NCBI RefSeq assembly: GCF_030766935.1
Contig: NZ_JASERL010000018.1
Location: 182,067-246,066 of the forward strand
DNA: 64,000 nucleotides
From: Streptomyces sp. KL109B
GTDB lineage: Bacteria; Actinomycetota; Actinomycetes; Streptomycetales; Streptomycetaceae
Reading direction: 5' to 3'
The notes beneath the pieces are model-generated. The model searched no databases, was not told where the DNA came from, and was given only the letters and a program-made list of their open reading frames with translations. Below, piece after piece: positions 42,985 to 51,020 of the stretch; within the stretch, counting starts at the first letter, position 1; every line of letters starts with the position of its first letter. The position numbers and the translations under genes were made by a program.

Positions 42985-44339
42985 GCGACCGCACCTCCCT
43001 GCGCTGCGGTCTTGCCGTCCATGGGGTTCTTCGAGGCGAGCAGCCGCTCCAGCGTGCGCTTCATGCGCACGGCGACGGAGGCCGGCTTCGCGGAGCCCGT
43101 CGTCGCGGACACGACGATCGGTCCGACGCGCTGGGCGAGGATGCCGGTGGAGCCCGCGAACCACACCTTCGGCTCGGTGGCCTGGTGGTCCATCGCGGAC
43201 ACGTACTCGTTCTGGGGGCTGAGCTTTTTGTACGCGGCCGTGGACAGGGTCGGCGTATAGGCGGGGATGTGGCCGCCGGCCGCCCACTGCCGGGCGTGCT
43301 TGACGACGTACGCGGCGAGCTGGTGGGCGCCCTCGTTGGCGGCGCCGCCGCGCCCCGACTGGTGCGGCAGCACGAAGGAGTGCGACTCGGCGTGTGTGGC
43401 CTGCTTGCCGAAGACGGGCGGCAGCGGGGTCGCCCCGTACTTCACCTTGGCGGTGTCGAAGACGGGCACCGACCAGTTGCCCTCCCAGCAGAACGGGGCG
43501 CCGTTGACGAACTGTTCGGCCCCGGCGCCGCCCGCGAAGCTCGGGTTGGTGTACCCGTCGGCGATGTGCTTGCTCAGGAAGTCCAGGACCTGGGTGGCCT
43601 TGTCCGTGTCGAAGGTGACCTCGGTGTTGTCGGCGTTGAACCAGGTGCCGCCGAGCTGGGTGTAGAAGGCGACGAAGAACCACCACTGGAAGTTCTGGTC
43701 GCTCGACCACATGCCGATGGTCTGCAGGCCCTTCTTCGTGGCCTTCTTGGCCTCCTTCAGGACGTCGAACCAGTCGTCGGTCGACGTCACCGGCACCATC
43801 CGGCCGTCGTCGCCGAGCAGGCCCGCCTTCTTCAGGACGTCCTTGCGGTAGAAGCAGAGCTGTACGTGGATGTCGAGCGGCAGCGCGTAGAGCTTGCCGT
43901 CGACCATCGCGCGCTTCCACAGGTCCGGGTTGAAGTCGGCCTCGCGCACGCCGTACTTGGCGAGCAGGCCGACGTCCCAGGGGTCGAGGAGGCGGCCCGG
44001 CGAGAAGCCGGTGACGCGTCCCAGGTGCATGACTCCGAGGTCGGGCGCGCGATTGCCCGCGGCCGCCATGGCGAGCTTGGTGTAGAAGGGGCTGCCCCAC
44101 TGGAGGGTGGAGTCCTTCACGTCGATGTCCGGGTGGCCGCGACGGAAGGCGTTCAACATCGCGATCATGTTGTACCCGTCGCCGCCACTGAACAGGTTCC
44201 AGTAGCTCACCCGTGTGTCCGCGCCGGAGGCGAGCGCGTCGGCGCCCGTGCCGACGGCCGCGAATCCCAAGCTGCCCGCAACCGTCAACCCGCCGAATCC
44301 GGCCAGGAGTTGCCTGCGGTTCAGGCCAGGTCGTCCCAC
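42981..44339 (-). CDS. Sugar ABC transporter substrate-binding protein
   Basis: A 452-residue extracytoplasmic CUT1 receptor. The N-terminus GRPGLNRRQLLAGFGGLTVAG is a Tat-like signal without a lipobox Cys. Binding-protein features include LALPLDIHVQLCFYRKDVL and NGAPFCWEGNW. The GTG at 44339 lies after GGGAGGGG; its initiation region is nearly identical to that of the IclR gene. First gene of a five-gene operon with two permeases, arabinanase and arabinofuranosidase, so arabino-oligosaccharides are the probable ligand. Confidence 0.92.
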   Translation of the reverse strand: MGRPGLNRRQLLAGFGGLTVAGSLGFAAVGTGADALASGADTRVSYWNLFSGGDGYNMIAMLNAFRRGHPDIDVKDSTLQWGSPFYTKLAMAAAGNRAPDLGVMHLGRVTGFSPGRLLDPWDVGLLAKYGVREADFNPDLWKRAMVDGKLYALPLDIHVQLCFYRKDVLKKAGLLGDDGRMVPVTSTDDWFDVLKEAKKATKKGLQTIGMWSSDQNFQWWFFVAFYTQLGGTWFNADNTEVTFDTDKATQVLDFLSKHIADGYTNPSFAGGAGAEQFVNGAPFCWEGNWSVPVFDTAKVKYGATPLPPVFGKQATHAESHSFVLPHQSGRGGAANEGAHQLAAYVVKHARQWAAGGHIPAYTPTLSTAAYKKLSPQNEYVSAMDHQATEPKVWFAGSTGILAQRVGPIVVSATTGSAKPASVAVRMKRTLERLLASKNPMDGKTAAQGGAVA

Positions 44340-44356
44340 AACCGGCCCCTCCCTTG

Positions 44357-44422
44357 TTCGATATTTCGACTGTCGCTCGTAACTTCGAACGGGACCGTAA
44401 ATTCGAAGCGCTTGCGCGTCAA
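44357..44422 (-). promoter_or_regulatory. Arabinan operon promoter with TTCGAA operators
   Basis: On the minus strand TTGACG (44422-44417), a 17-bp spacer and TACGGT (44399-44394) form a good promoter. TTCGAA occurs inside the spacer (44402-44407) and at the expected start (44384-44389). A third, degenerate pair of TTCGA half-sites (44357-44361 and 44365-44369) follows in the leader. An AAGCGCTT palindrome overlaps the first box. The arrangement implies repression. Confidence 0.8.
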
Positions 44423-44446
44423 TGGGTCGCGCGGGAAAACGCGGGG

Positions 44447-44488
44447 AAAAAGTGAAGGGGTGCACGACGCGAACGTCGTGCACCCCTT
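44447..44488 (-). terminator. Terminator of the IclR/SMP-30 operon
   Basis: A perfect 15-bp stem (44474-44488 with 44455-44469) around a 4-base loop, followed on the minus strand by CACTTTTT. It lies about 28 bases past the SMP-30 stop and just upstream of the next operon's promoter. Confidence 0.93.
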
Positions 44489-44515
44489 GTGCCGGCTCGT
44501 GGCGCCGCCGAACTC

Positions 44516-45379
44516 TCAGCCCCCGAAGGCCGCTTGGGCCACCCCTCGCCCGATCCCCGGCAGCACGAGCAGCGAGCCCGCGAGCGGCTCGGGGCGGTCG
44601 AGGCCGACCCGAGCCGTCGACACGTACAGGTCCTCCAGGCCCGCCCCGCCGAAGGCGCAGGCCGTCGGCCGGCGCACCGGCAGCTCCACCACCCGGTCGA
44701 GGCGCCCGTCGGGCGTGTAGCGGCGCACGGCTCCCCCGTCCCACAGGGCCACCCACACGCAGCCGTCCGCGTCGACGGTGAGGCCGTCCGGGAATCCGGC
44801 GCCGTCCTCGATCGTCGCCAACTCCCGCCGCCCGCCGATCCGTTCACCGTCGACGTCGAAGACGTCGACCCGGCCCGTGGGCGTGTCGACGTAGTACATG
44901 AGCGTCCCGTCCGGGCTCCAGCCGGCGCCGTTGGAGATCGTGACGTCGTCGAGGACCTCGGTCACCGCGCCGTCCGGAGCGACCCGGATCAGATTGCCGC
45001 CGCCCGGTGTGTCGTCGTACGGCATGGAGCCCGCCCAGAGCGCGCCGTCCGGTGCCACCGCCGCGTCGTTGCCGCGCCGCCCGGGGACCGGCTCACGGTG
45101 CAGCCACGCGAAGGCGCCGTCCGCGCCGTAACTCCCCACGCCGTCCCGGAGGTTGACGACCAGGCCGCCACCCGCGCGCGGCTTGGCGGCGCCCACGTGC
45201 TGCTCGGTGGCGAGGACGGTGCGGCGGCCGGAGCCCGGCTCGTACGTGTGCACGCGGGAGCCCAGGATGTCCACCCAGATCACGCGGCCGGTCGCCGGGT
45301 CCCAGGTGGGCCCCTCGCCCAGTTCGGCCGAGGCGCGCACGGCCTGCTCGGCATTGATCCTCGTACGAGAGGTCATCAC
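44516..45379 (-). CDS. SMP-30/gluconolactonase-family sugar lactonase
   Basis: A 287-residue six-bladed propeller lactonase that hydrolyses sugar lactones to aldonic acids. Metal-site and family motifs are ELGEGPTWDP (Glu), ISNGAGWSPDG (Asn), YVDTPTGRVDVFDVD and DGLTVDADGCVWVALWDGG. The GTG at 45379 overlaps the IclR stop; an ATG at 45376 is an alternative. With the aldonate dehydratase at 19405 it would supply two consecutive steps of non-phosphorylative sugar oxidation (inference). It is co-transcribed with its likely regulator. Confidence 0.92.
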   Translation of the reverse strand: MMTSRTRINAEQAVRASAELGEGPTWDPATGRVIWVDILGSRVHTYEPGSGRRTVLATEQHVGAAKPRAGGGLVVNLRDGVGSYGADGAFAWLHREPVPGRRGNDAAVAPDGALWAGSMPYDDTPGGGNLIRVAPDGAVTEVLDDVTISNGAGWSPDGTLMYYVDTPTGRVDVFDVDGERIGGRRELATIEDGAGFPDGLTVDADGCVWVALWDGGAVRRYTPDGRLDRVVELPVRRPTACAFGGAGLEDLYVSTARVGLDRPEPLAGSLLVLPGIGRGVAQAAFGG

Positions 45380-46149
45380 GCCACCCCCCGGTGCCCGAGG
45401 CGCTCGGAGAGGTCAGCGGCGCCCTTCGCGGCGAGCTGCGCCAGCTCCTCCTCGCGCGCGTCGCTCCAGCGGATCATCGGTACGGAGATGGAGAGCGCGG
45501 CGACGACCCGGTTGGTGCGGTCGCGCACGGGAGCGGCGACGCAGGACACGTCGGTGTTGGACTCGCGGCTCTCCACGGCGATGCCGCGCTCGCGCACCGC
45601 GTCGAGGTGGGCGCGCAGGGCCGCCGGTTCGGTGATGGAGTTCTCCGTCATGGCGACGAGGTCCGCGTTGTCGGGGATCCGGGCGGTCAGCTCGGTCTCG
45701 GGCAGCGAGGCGAGCAGCATCTTGCCGACCGACGTGCAGTGCGCGGGCAGCCGTCGGCCCGCGGCGGAGACCATGCGCACGGCGTGCGTGGAGTCGACCT
45801 TCGCGATGTAGATGACGTCGGTGCCTTCGAGGATCGCCACGTGGACGGTCTCGTCGCAGGTCTCCGCGACGTCGCGGGCGACGTGCTGTCCCTCGGCGGC
45901 GAGGTCGAGCTGCTCCGCGTACCGGCTGCCGAGCTGGTACGGGCGCACGCCGAGGCGGTAGCGGCCGGGCTGTCCTGGGACCTGCACGATGTACTGGCGG
46001 GCCGCGAGCGTGGTGACCAGCTCGTGGACCGTGGTCCGCGGAAGCTGTAGCTTGCGGACGATGTCGGGCGCGGACAGCGTGCCGTCCCCGTCCAGGAACA
46101 GCTCCAATATGTCCAGAGCACGGGTCACGGCTGGTACGAGGCGTCCCAC
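45376..46149 (-). CDS. IclR-family transcriptional regulator
   Basis: A 257-residue regulator with an N-terminal winged helix (VTRALDILELFLDGDG, then LSAPDIVRKLQLPRTTVHEL) and a C-terminal GAF-like IclR effector domain (SVGKMLLASLPETELTA, VAAPVRDRTNRVVAALSIS). The start GTG at 46149 follows GGGAGGGG. It heads an operon with the SMP-30 lactonase. Repeated CGAA half-sites in its own leader and TTCGAA pairs at the arabinan and sugar-acid promoters make it the probable repressor of both. The inducer would be a sugar, lactone or sugar acid. Confidence 0.93.
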   Translation of the reverse strand: MGRLVPAVTRALDILELFLDGDGTLSAPDIVRKLQLPRTTVHELVTTLAARQYIVQVPGQPGRYRLGVRPYQLGSRYAEQLDLAAEGQHVARDVAETCDETVHVAILEGTDVIYIAKVDSTHAVRMVSAAGRRLPAHCTSVGKMLLASLPETELTARIPDNADLVAMTENSITEPAALRAHLDAVRERGIAVESRESNTDVSCVAAPVRDRTNRVVAALSISVPMIRWSDAREEELAQLAAKGAADLSERLGHRGVA

Positions 46150-46215
46150 AACCGACCCCTCCCTATGTTCGAGTCGTTCGAGATTTCAACAGACGGTCGG
46201 TATCGCGAACATAGG
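46142..46215 (-). promoter_or_regulatory. IclR leader with shared start block and half-sites
   Basis: Bases 46142-46164 match 44332-44354 at 22 of 23 positions, covering the ribosome-binding site and GTG start. Beyond it lie GTTCGAG at 46167-46173 and again at 46176-46182, and ATCGCGAAC near 46202-46210: degenerate forms of the TTCGAA operator. A clear -35/-10 pair was not found. Confidence 0.55.
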
Positions 46216-46268
46216 CTAAGCGTGCGGGCGTTGGCCGGGCAATGGGCCCCCGCCGCCCGCCACAGCGT

Positions 46269-47498
46269 CTACACAGGCCCGAGCTGTCCCCTCAGGCGCC
46301 TGGCCCGCAGCACCAGTTCCAGCTCGAAGCGGCGGTCCGGGTCGTCGACCTCGTCGCCCCACAGCTCGCGGATCTGGCGCAGCCGGTAGCGGACGGTCTG
46401 CGGGTGGACGCCGAGCCGGGCCGCGACCTCGGGGGCGCCGCCGCGGGTCTCCAGCCAGGCGAGCAGGGTCTCGGCGAGGCGGCGGGCGTGGGCGGGGCCG
46501 CAGTGGGTGAGGGGTTCGAGGGCGCGCCGCGCGAGGTCGTCGACGAGCTCCTCGGGCTGCAGCAGGACGAGGGCCTGGGTGTGCTGGGTGCAGTGCACCA
46601 CTTCGGCGTCGGGGAGCAGCCCGCGCTCCATCAGGGTCACCGCGGCCTCCGCCCAGCGCAGCGACTTCGCCGCGTCGGAGGGTTCGACGGGCGGCCCGAT
46701 CGCCCCGGTCCAGCCGGACAGGGCGCGGCGCAGCAGATCGGTGCGGCCCGCGGCGTCGGGCTCGGGGACGACGAGGCGGGGCCGCTCGGGCTCCATGTCG
46801 AGGAGGACGTCGGGCCCGACGGCGGGCGCGACGGCGTCCCGGGCCGGGCGGCGCAGCACGCCGACGGCGACGTGCGCGGGCACCGGCCAGCCGATGCGCG
46901 CCGCGCGTTCGGTGAGCGCCTGCACGGGGTCGCGGGGCGCGGCCGACCGGCCCTCAAGCAGCAGGTTCAGCAACTTCCGCTGCTGGCGCAGGCGTTCACC
47001 GGCCTGCCGGGCCGCGGCCTCCGCGTAGCCGCGGACCGACTGGTCGACGAGGCCGTCGAGGTACTCGTAGCCGGCCTCCGCGAGTTCGTACATCGCAGGG
47101 GGCGGGATGCGCAGCCGCTGGCCGATGTCGGCGAGGCGGCGCCAGGCCATCTTCACGCCGAGCCGGTACATCGCCTGGAGCGAGTCGAGGCTGCGGCCGT
47201 GCAGGGACTGGCCGCGCCCGAACTCCTGGAAGACGGCGGGGGCCTGGCCCTCGGGCCCGCCGTCCACGGAGCCGTCGGCGAAGTCGCGCACGAAGTCCTC
47301 GACGGCGCGGCGGATGCCGGCGAGGGCTACGGCCTCGCCCGACTCGTCGAGCACGAAGGGGAGTTGGGGGAATTCGCGCTGGATCTCGTCGAGGATGTCC
47401 AGGGCGAGCCGTGGCGCCTCGTCGAGGGCGAGCGCCACGAACTGTTTGACCTGGAGCCGCGGCACGTCGCACCACGCGGAGCGGGCGGTGGCCGGCAC
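46269..47498 (-). CDS. PucR-type helix-turn-helix regulator
   Basis: A 409-residue regulator with the same layout as the FasR-like protein at 4082: an all-helical N-terminal sensor (residues about 10-175), a middle GGDEF-like/CdaR region, and a C-terminal HTH (GAPEVAARLGVHPQTVRYRL). The start is GTG at 47498, three bases after the stop of the tiny DUF2613-type gene, so the two are likely co-transcribed. Its position between the arabinan locus and the glycan cluster makes both possible targets; a lipid or envelope signal would parallel FasR (inference). Confidence 0.88.
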   Translation of the reverse strand: MPATARSAWCDVPRLQVKQFVALALDEAPRLALDILDEIQREFPQLPFVLDESGEAVALAGIRRAVEDFVRDFADGSVDGGPEGQAPAVFQEFGRGQSLHGRSLDSLQAMYRLGVKMAWRRLADIGQRLRIPPPAMYELAEAGYEYLDGLVDQSVRGYAEAAARQAGERLRQQRKLLNLLLEGRSAAPRDPVQALTERAARIGWPVPAHVAVGVLRRPARDAVAPAVGPDVLLDMEPERPRLVVPEPDAAGRTDLLRRALSGWTGAIGPPVEPSDAAKSLRWAEAAVTLMERGLLPDAEVVHCTQHTQALVLLQPEELVDDLARRALEPLTHCGPAHARRLAETLLAWLETRGGAPEVAARLGVHPQTVRYRLRQIRELWGDEVDDPDRRFELELVLRARRLRGQLGPV

Positions 47499-47501
47499 GG
47501 C

Positions 47502-47654
47502 TCAGCGCCCTTGGCCGGGCGTCTCGTAGGTCACCAGAGGCGTGTTGGGCTGGTCCGGCGTCGCGTTGATCAGGGCGAGCACGCCGAAGGCGGCCGCGAG
47601 GGCGAGCGCGGCTCCCGTGGCCGCGGACAGCGCGGCGGCGAACAGTCGGTTCAT
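47502..47654 (-). CDS. Tiny exported/membrane protein, DUF2613-like
   Basis: A 50-codon gene, reading MNRLFAAALSAATGAALALA for its first 20 residues, then a hydrophobic stretch to about residue 30 and a polar tail ending ETPGQGR. It looks like one signal anchor or uncleaved signal with a short outer tail. GAGAGG lies upstream of the ATG. From memory, mycobacteria keep a small DUF2613-type gene (Rv0236A) beside aftD; the same association here supports a real gene tied to the arabinosyltransferase. Family assignment is tentative. Confidence 0.7.
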   Translation of the reverse strand: MNRLFAAALSAATGAALALAAAFGVLALINATPDQPNTPLVTYETPGQGR

Positions 47655-47784
47655 CGCAGGGTCAGCCTCTCGTCGGTGTTCCCGAGCCGGTGTTCCCGAG
47701 GTCGTTCCCCACCCGTGCGATTTCGGCGTACGGCAGGCCTCATAAGCCCGCCGTTCGTCTCAAGTAGCCAGTCTCCGCAGCACA

Positions 47785-47814
47785 TTGACACCTCGTCAAG
47801 ACTCCGTCTACGTT
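47785..47814 (+). promoter_or_regulatory. Promoter of the glycan cluster
   Basis: TTGACA (47785-47790), an 18-bp spacer and TACGTT (47809-47814) make a near-consensus housekeeping promoter 63 bases before the DUF3068 ATG. It probably drives the first genes of the cluster. Confidence 0.75.
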
Positions 47815-47876
47815 CCCGCCCCATAACCGGCCGACCGCGTATCCGCACGCGGTGCCCTTACTCCCAGGAGTGCCGG

Positions 47877-48899
47877 ATGCGCCGTACAGCCTCGCACCTT
47901 TCCCACGTGGTCCCACTGGTAGCAACAGGTCTCGGCACCTTCCTGCTCGTCCTGGCGGGGCTGCTCGCCTGGTACGTGGAGCCGCGCGCCGAGCGCACCA
48001 GCATCGACGTCGACGTGACGACCGTGTTCACCGGAACCGGCAGCTACTTCGACACCGAGAAGATCAAGACCGTGCGCGACCGCAAGATCACCATCACCCG
48101 GCAGGCCCGCGGCGACGTCGCCGCGAGCGAGCGCAGCGGCAACGCGGTGTGGGACGTGGCGACCTCCGTCGACACCGCGAAGTCGCTGCCGGCGGCCGAC
48201 CCGCACGACGCGCTGCAGTGGACCCTTGAGCGCTGGGTCGTCGACCGGAGGACCAACGCGCCCCAGCACTGCTGCGGCGAGCAGCCCGCCTTCAGCGGCG
48301 AGGCCTACCTGAAGTTCCCCTTCAACCTGGAGAAGCGCACATACACCTGGTGGGACAACACGCTGGGCGACACGGTCCCGCTCCGCTTCAGCGGCGTCAC
48401 CAAGGTCCAGGGCTACGAGGGCTACCGGTTCACCGGCACCGTCCCCGCCACCAGGACCGGCTCCCGGCTCGTGCCGGGCCGGATCGTGGGCCTGCCGAAC
48501 AGGAGCCAGGTCCTGGCCGAGGAGTGGTACGCCAACCACGGCATCGACCTCGTCGCCGACCAGCACACGGGCCGGGTGATCTACGCCGCGATCGGCCCCC
48601 GCAAGACGCTGCGCGCGCCCGGTTCCGACAAGGACGCGACGGTGCTCCTGGACAGCCGGAGGATCGCGTTCACCCCGGACTCGCAGCGCGGACAGGTGGC
48701 GCTCGCGCGGGACGACAACGACCGCCTGACGCTGCTCGGCACGACGCTGCCGATCGTGGCGGGTGGGCTCGGTGTGCTGCTCGTGGCGGCCGGTCTGGTG
48801 CTCGTCGTACGGGGCAGGGGTGGCAGGCCGGAGCCCGAAGGGGTGGAGCGGCCGGATCCCGATACGTCCCCGACGACCCTGGAAACATCCACGATGTGA
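47877..48899 (+). CDS. DUF3068 family membrane-anchored protein
   Basis: A 340-residue protein with an N-terminal membrane helix (residues 10-32), a large extracytoplasmic domain of about 250 residues containing a vicinal Cys pair (QHCCGEQPAF), and a C-terminal helix (about 290-312) with a short cytoplasmic tail. This is the DUF3068 layout, a family recurrent beside envelope glycosyltransferases in Actinobacteria; function is not established. The ATG at 47877 follows CAGGAG. It precedes the GT4 gene by 181 bases. Confidence 0.85.
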   Translation: MRRTASHLSHVVPLVATGLGTFLLVLAGLLAWYVEPRAERTSIDVDVTTVFTGTGSYFDTEKIKTVRDRKITITRQARGDVAASERSGNAVWDVATSVDTAKSLPAADPHDALQWTLERWVVDRRTNAPQHCCGEQPAFSGEAYLKFPFNLEKRTYTWWDNTLGDTVPLRFSGVTKVQGYEGYRFTGTVPATRTGSRLVPGRIVGLPNRSQVLAEEWYANHGIDLVADQHTGRVIYAAIGPRKTLRAPGSDKDATVLLDSRRIAFTPDSQRGQVALARDDNDRLTLLGTTLPIVAGGLGVLLVAAGLVLVVRGRGGRPEPEGVERPDPDTSPTTLETSTM

Positions 48900-49080
48900 C
48901 GGTACGTCAGTCGAATACGGGCACAAACTTGTCACGCGGGTGAGTAGCCGCATCGGACAGCGCGGCGAAAACTGTCCCTCCCCACCCCGTGCACAGGCCC
49001 CGCACAGCCTGGGCACCGTACCTTCCAGTACGCCCCGGTACGCCTGAACTCCCGCGTACACCCGACGAGTTGGAGCAACG

Positions 49081-50247
49081 ATGCCCCAGCACGTACCCCT
49101 GTCGCTGCGCGCCGCTCCGCCACCCGGCGGGCGGCAGCCGCGGCACGACCCCCCACACCCGCGCCGCATCGTCTTCCTCGCCCACCGCGACCTCGGCAAC
49201 CCGGCGGCCGGCGGCTCCGAGCTGCTTGTCGACCGGCTCGCCGACGGGCTGACCCGCCGGGGCCACCAGGTGACGCTGCTGTGCGGCGGCCCCGCGGCCT
49301 TCCGCGACTACCGCGTCGTCTCGGCCGGCGGGCAGCACGCCCACTATCTGCGGGCCCGCTCGGCCTTCGCCCGCCAGGTCGGCGACTGCGATCTGCTCGT
49401 CGAGGTCTGCAACGGCATGCCGTACCTCGCCCCGCTCTGGCACCGCGGCCCCACGCTCTGCCTGGTCAACCACGTGCACACGGACCTGTGGCGGATGCGG
49501 CTTCGCGGACCGCTCGCGCCCGCCGCCCTCCTCGGCCGAAGACTCGAACACTGGGCGCTCGCCGGGGGCCGGCGCCACAATCTGCTCGTGGCCGTCTCGC
49601 CGTCGACGGCCCACGCGCTGCACGCCATCGGCGTGGACCCCGGCCGCATCCGCCTCGTCCCGAACGGCGTCGAGGAGCCGGGCCCGTGCCCGGACCGCTC
49701 CCCGGACCCGCTGTTCCTGGCGATGGGCCGGCTCGTCGAGTACAAGCGGATCGACCTGCTGCTGCGCCTGTGGGAACGGGTGCGTCCGGTGACGGGCGGC
49801 CGTCTCGTGATCGTCGGCGACGGCCCCGAGGCCGGGCGCCTGCGCCAACTCGCGGGCCGCGACGTCGAGTTCACGGGTCACGTCAGCGAGTCCGAGAAGC
49901 ACCGCCTGCTGTGCGAGTCCTGGCTGCTGCTGCACCCCTCGGCCGTCGAGGGCTGGGGCCTGGTCATCACCGAGGCGGCGGCGCGCGGCACCCCCGCGGT
50001 CGGCTTCGACGTGCCCGGCGTACGGGACTCCATCGAGGACGGCGCCACCGGACTGCTCGCGCACGGCGAGTCGGCGTTCGCCGCGGCCTGGTGCACGCTC
50101 GCCCTGTCCGGGCACCGCCGCGAGCTGATGGGCAAGGCGGCCCAGGAGCGGGCGGCGGGCTACCGATGGGCGCACACCGTGCGGCAGTTCGGCGCGGTGG
50201 CGGCGGAGGCGGTCGCTTCGGGGGCGGTGCGGGGCACGGGGCCATGA
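49081..50247 (+). CDS. GT4-type glycosyltransferase
   Basis: A 388-residue GT-B fold retaining glycosyltransferase. The acceptor domain begins RRIVFLAHRDLGNPAAGGSE. The donor domain has VSPSTAHALHAIGVDPGRI, FLAMGRLVEYKRIDLLL and the E-x7-E motif EGWGLVITE. GGAG lies before the ATG. It is cytoplasmic and would add a sugar from a nucleotide donor to a lipid or glycan precursor. Its stop overlaps the methyltransferase start (ATGA), the first of several such overlaps in this cluster. Confidence 0.9.
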   Translation: MPQHVPLSLRAAPPPGGRQPRHDPPHPRRIVFLAHRDLGNPAAGGSELLVDRLADGLTRRGHQVTLLCGGPAAFRDYRVVSAGGQHAHYLRARSAFARQVGDCDLLVEVCNGMPYLAPLWHRGPTLCLVNHVHTDLWRMRLRGPLAPAALLGRRLEHWALAGGRRHNLLVAVSPSTAHALHAIGVDPGRIRLVPNGVEEPGPCPDRSPDPLFLAMGRLVEYKRIDLLLRLWERVRPVTGGRLVIVGDGPEAGRLRQLAGRDVEFTGHVSESEKHRLLCESWLLLHPSAVEGWGLVITEAAARGTPAVGFDVPGVRDSIEDGATGLLAHGESAFAAAWCTLALSGHRRELMGKAAQERAAGYRWAHTVRQFGAVAAEAVASGAVRGTGP

Positions 50248-51020
50248 CGGCGACAACGGGGGTCGACGGGGGCAGCGGGGCCAGGGGGCGGGCCGGATTC
50301 CGGGACCCGTCACCGGCCCGCTCGCTCGCGCTCTTCCGGGCGTTCCTGCGCGAGCAGCGCGATCCCGAGACGTGCTACGCGCTGCTCGCGCGGGACGCCG
50401 CCGACCAGGTCGAGGCGTACGGGAAGGTGGCGGGGAAGGTCGTCGTGGACGTCGGCGGCGGCAGCGGCCACTTCACGCGCGAGTTCCGTGCGCGCGGCGC
50501 GCGGGCCCTCCTCCTGGAGCCGGACACCGCCGAGCTGGGCCCCGACCCGCCGCCCACCACGGTCCTCGCGGACGGCTATCTGCTGCCGCTGCCCGACGCG
50601 TCGGTGGACGTCGCGTTCTCCTCGAACGTCCTGGAGCACGTCGCCGACCGCGACACGTTCCTCAGCGAGCTGGTCCGGGTCACCCGGCCCGGCGGCCTGA
50701 TCTACGTCGCGTTCACCAACTGGCTGTCCCCGTGGGGCGGTCACGAGTGGGCGCCCTGGCACTATCTGGGCGCCGACCGCGCGCGGGCCCACTATCTGCG
50801 GCGCACCGGCAGGGCGCCCAAGCACACCCTCGGCGAGAACCTCTTCGCCCACCACATCGGCCCCACCCTGCGTCATGTGCGCGCCCGCGAGGACGTCACG
50901 GTCCTCGCGGCGCGCTCCCGCTACTGGCCGTTCCTCGCACAGGCGGTCACGCGGGTCCCCGGCGTGCGCGAGTTCGCCACCTGGAACCTCCTCCTCATCC
51001 TCAGGCGGTGTCCCCCATGA
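50244..51020 (+). CDS. SAM-dependent class I methyltransferase
   Basis: A 258-residue methyltransferase. Motif I is KVVVDVGGGSGHF, the post-I acidic residue is in LLLEPD, and the Methyltransf_11-type block SNVLEHVADRDTFLSELVRVTRPGGLIYV is clear. The ATG overlaps the GT4 stop, and its stop overlaps the AftD-like start, so the three are translationally chained. It probably methylates a sugar or lipid intermediate of the envelope glycan. Confidence 0.88.
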   Translation: MTATTGVDGGSGARGRAGFRDPSPARSLALFRAFLREQRDPETCYALLARDAADQVEAYGKVAGKVVVDVGGGSGHFTREFRARGARALLLEPDTAELGPDPPPTTVLADGYLLPLPDASVDVAFSSNVLEHVADRDTFLSELVRVTRPGGLIYVAFTNWLSPWGGHEWAPWHYLGADRARAHYLRRTGRAPKHTLGENLFAHHIGPTLRHVRAREDVTVLAARSRYWPFLAQAVTRVPGVREFATWNLLLILRRCPP

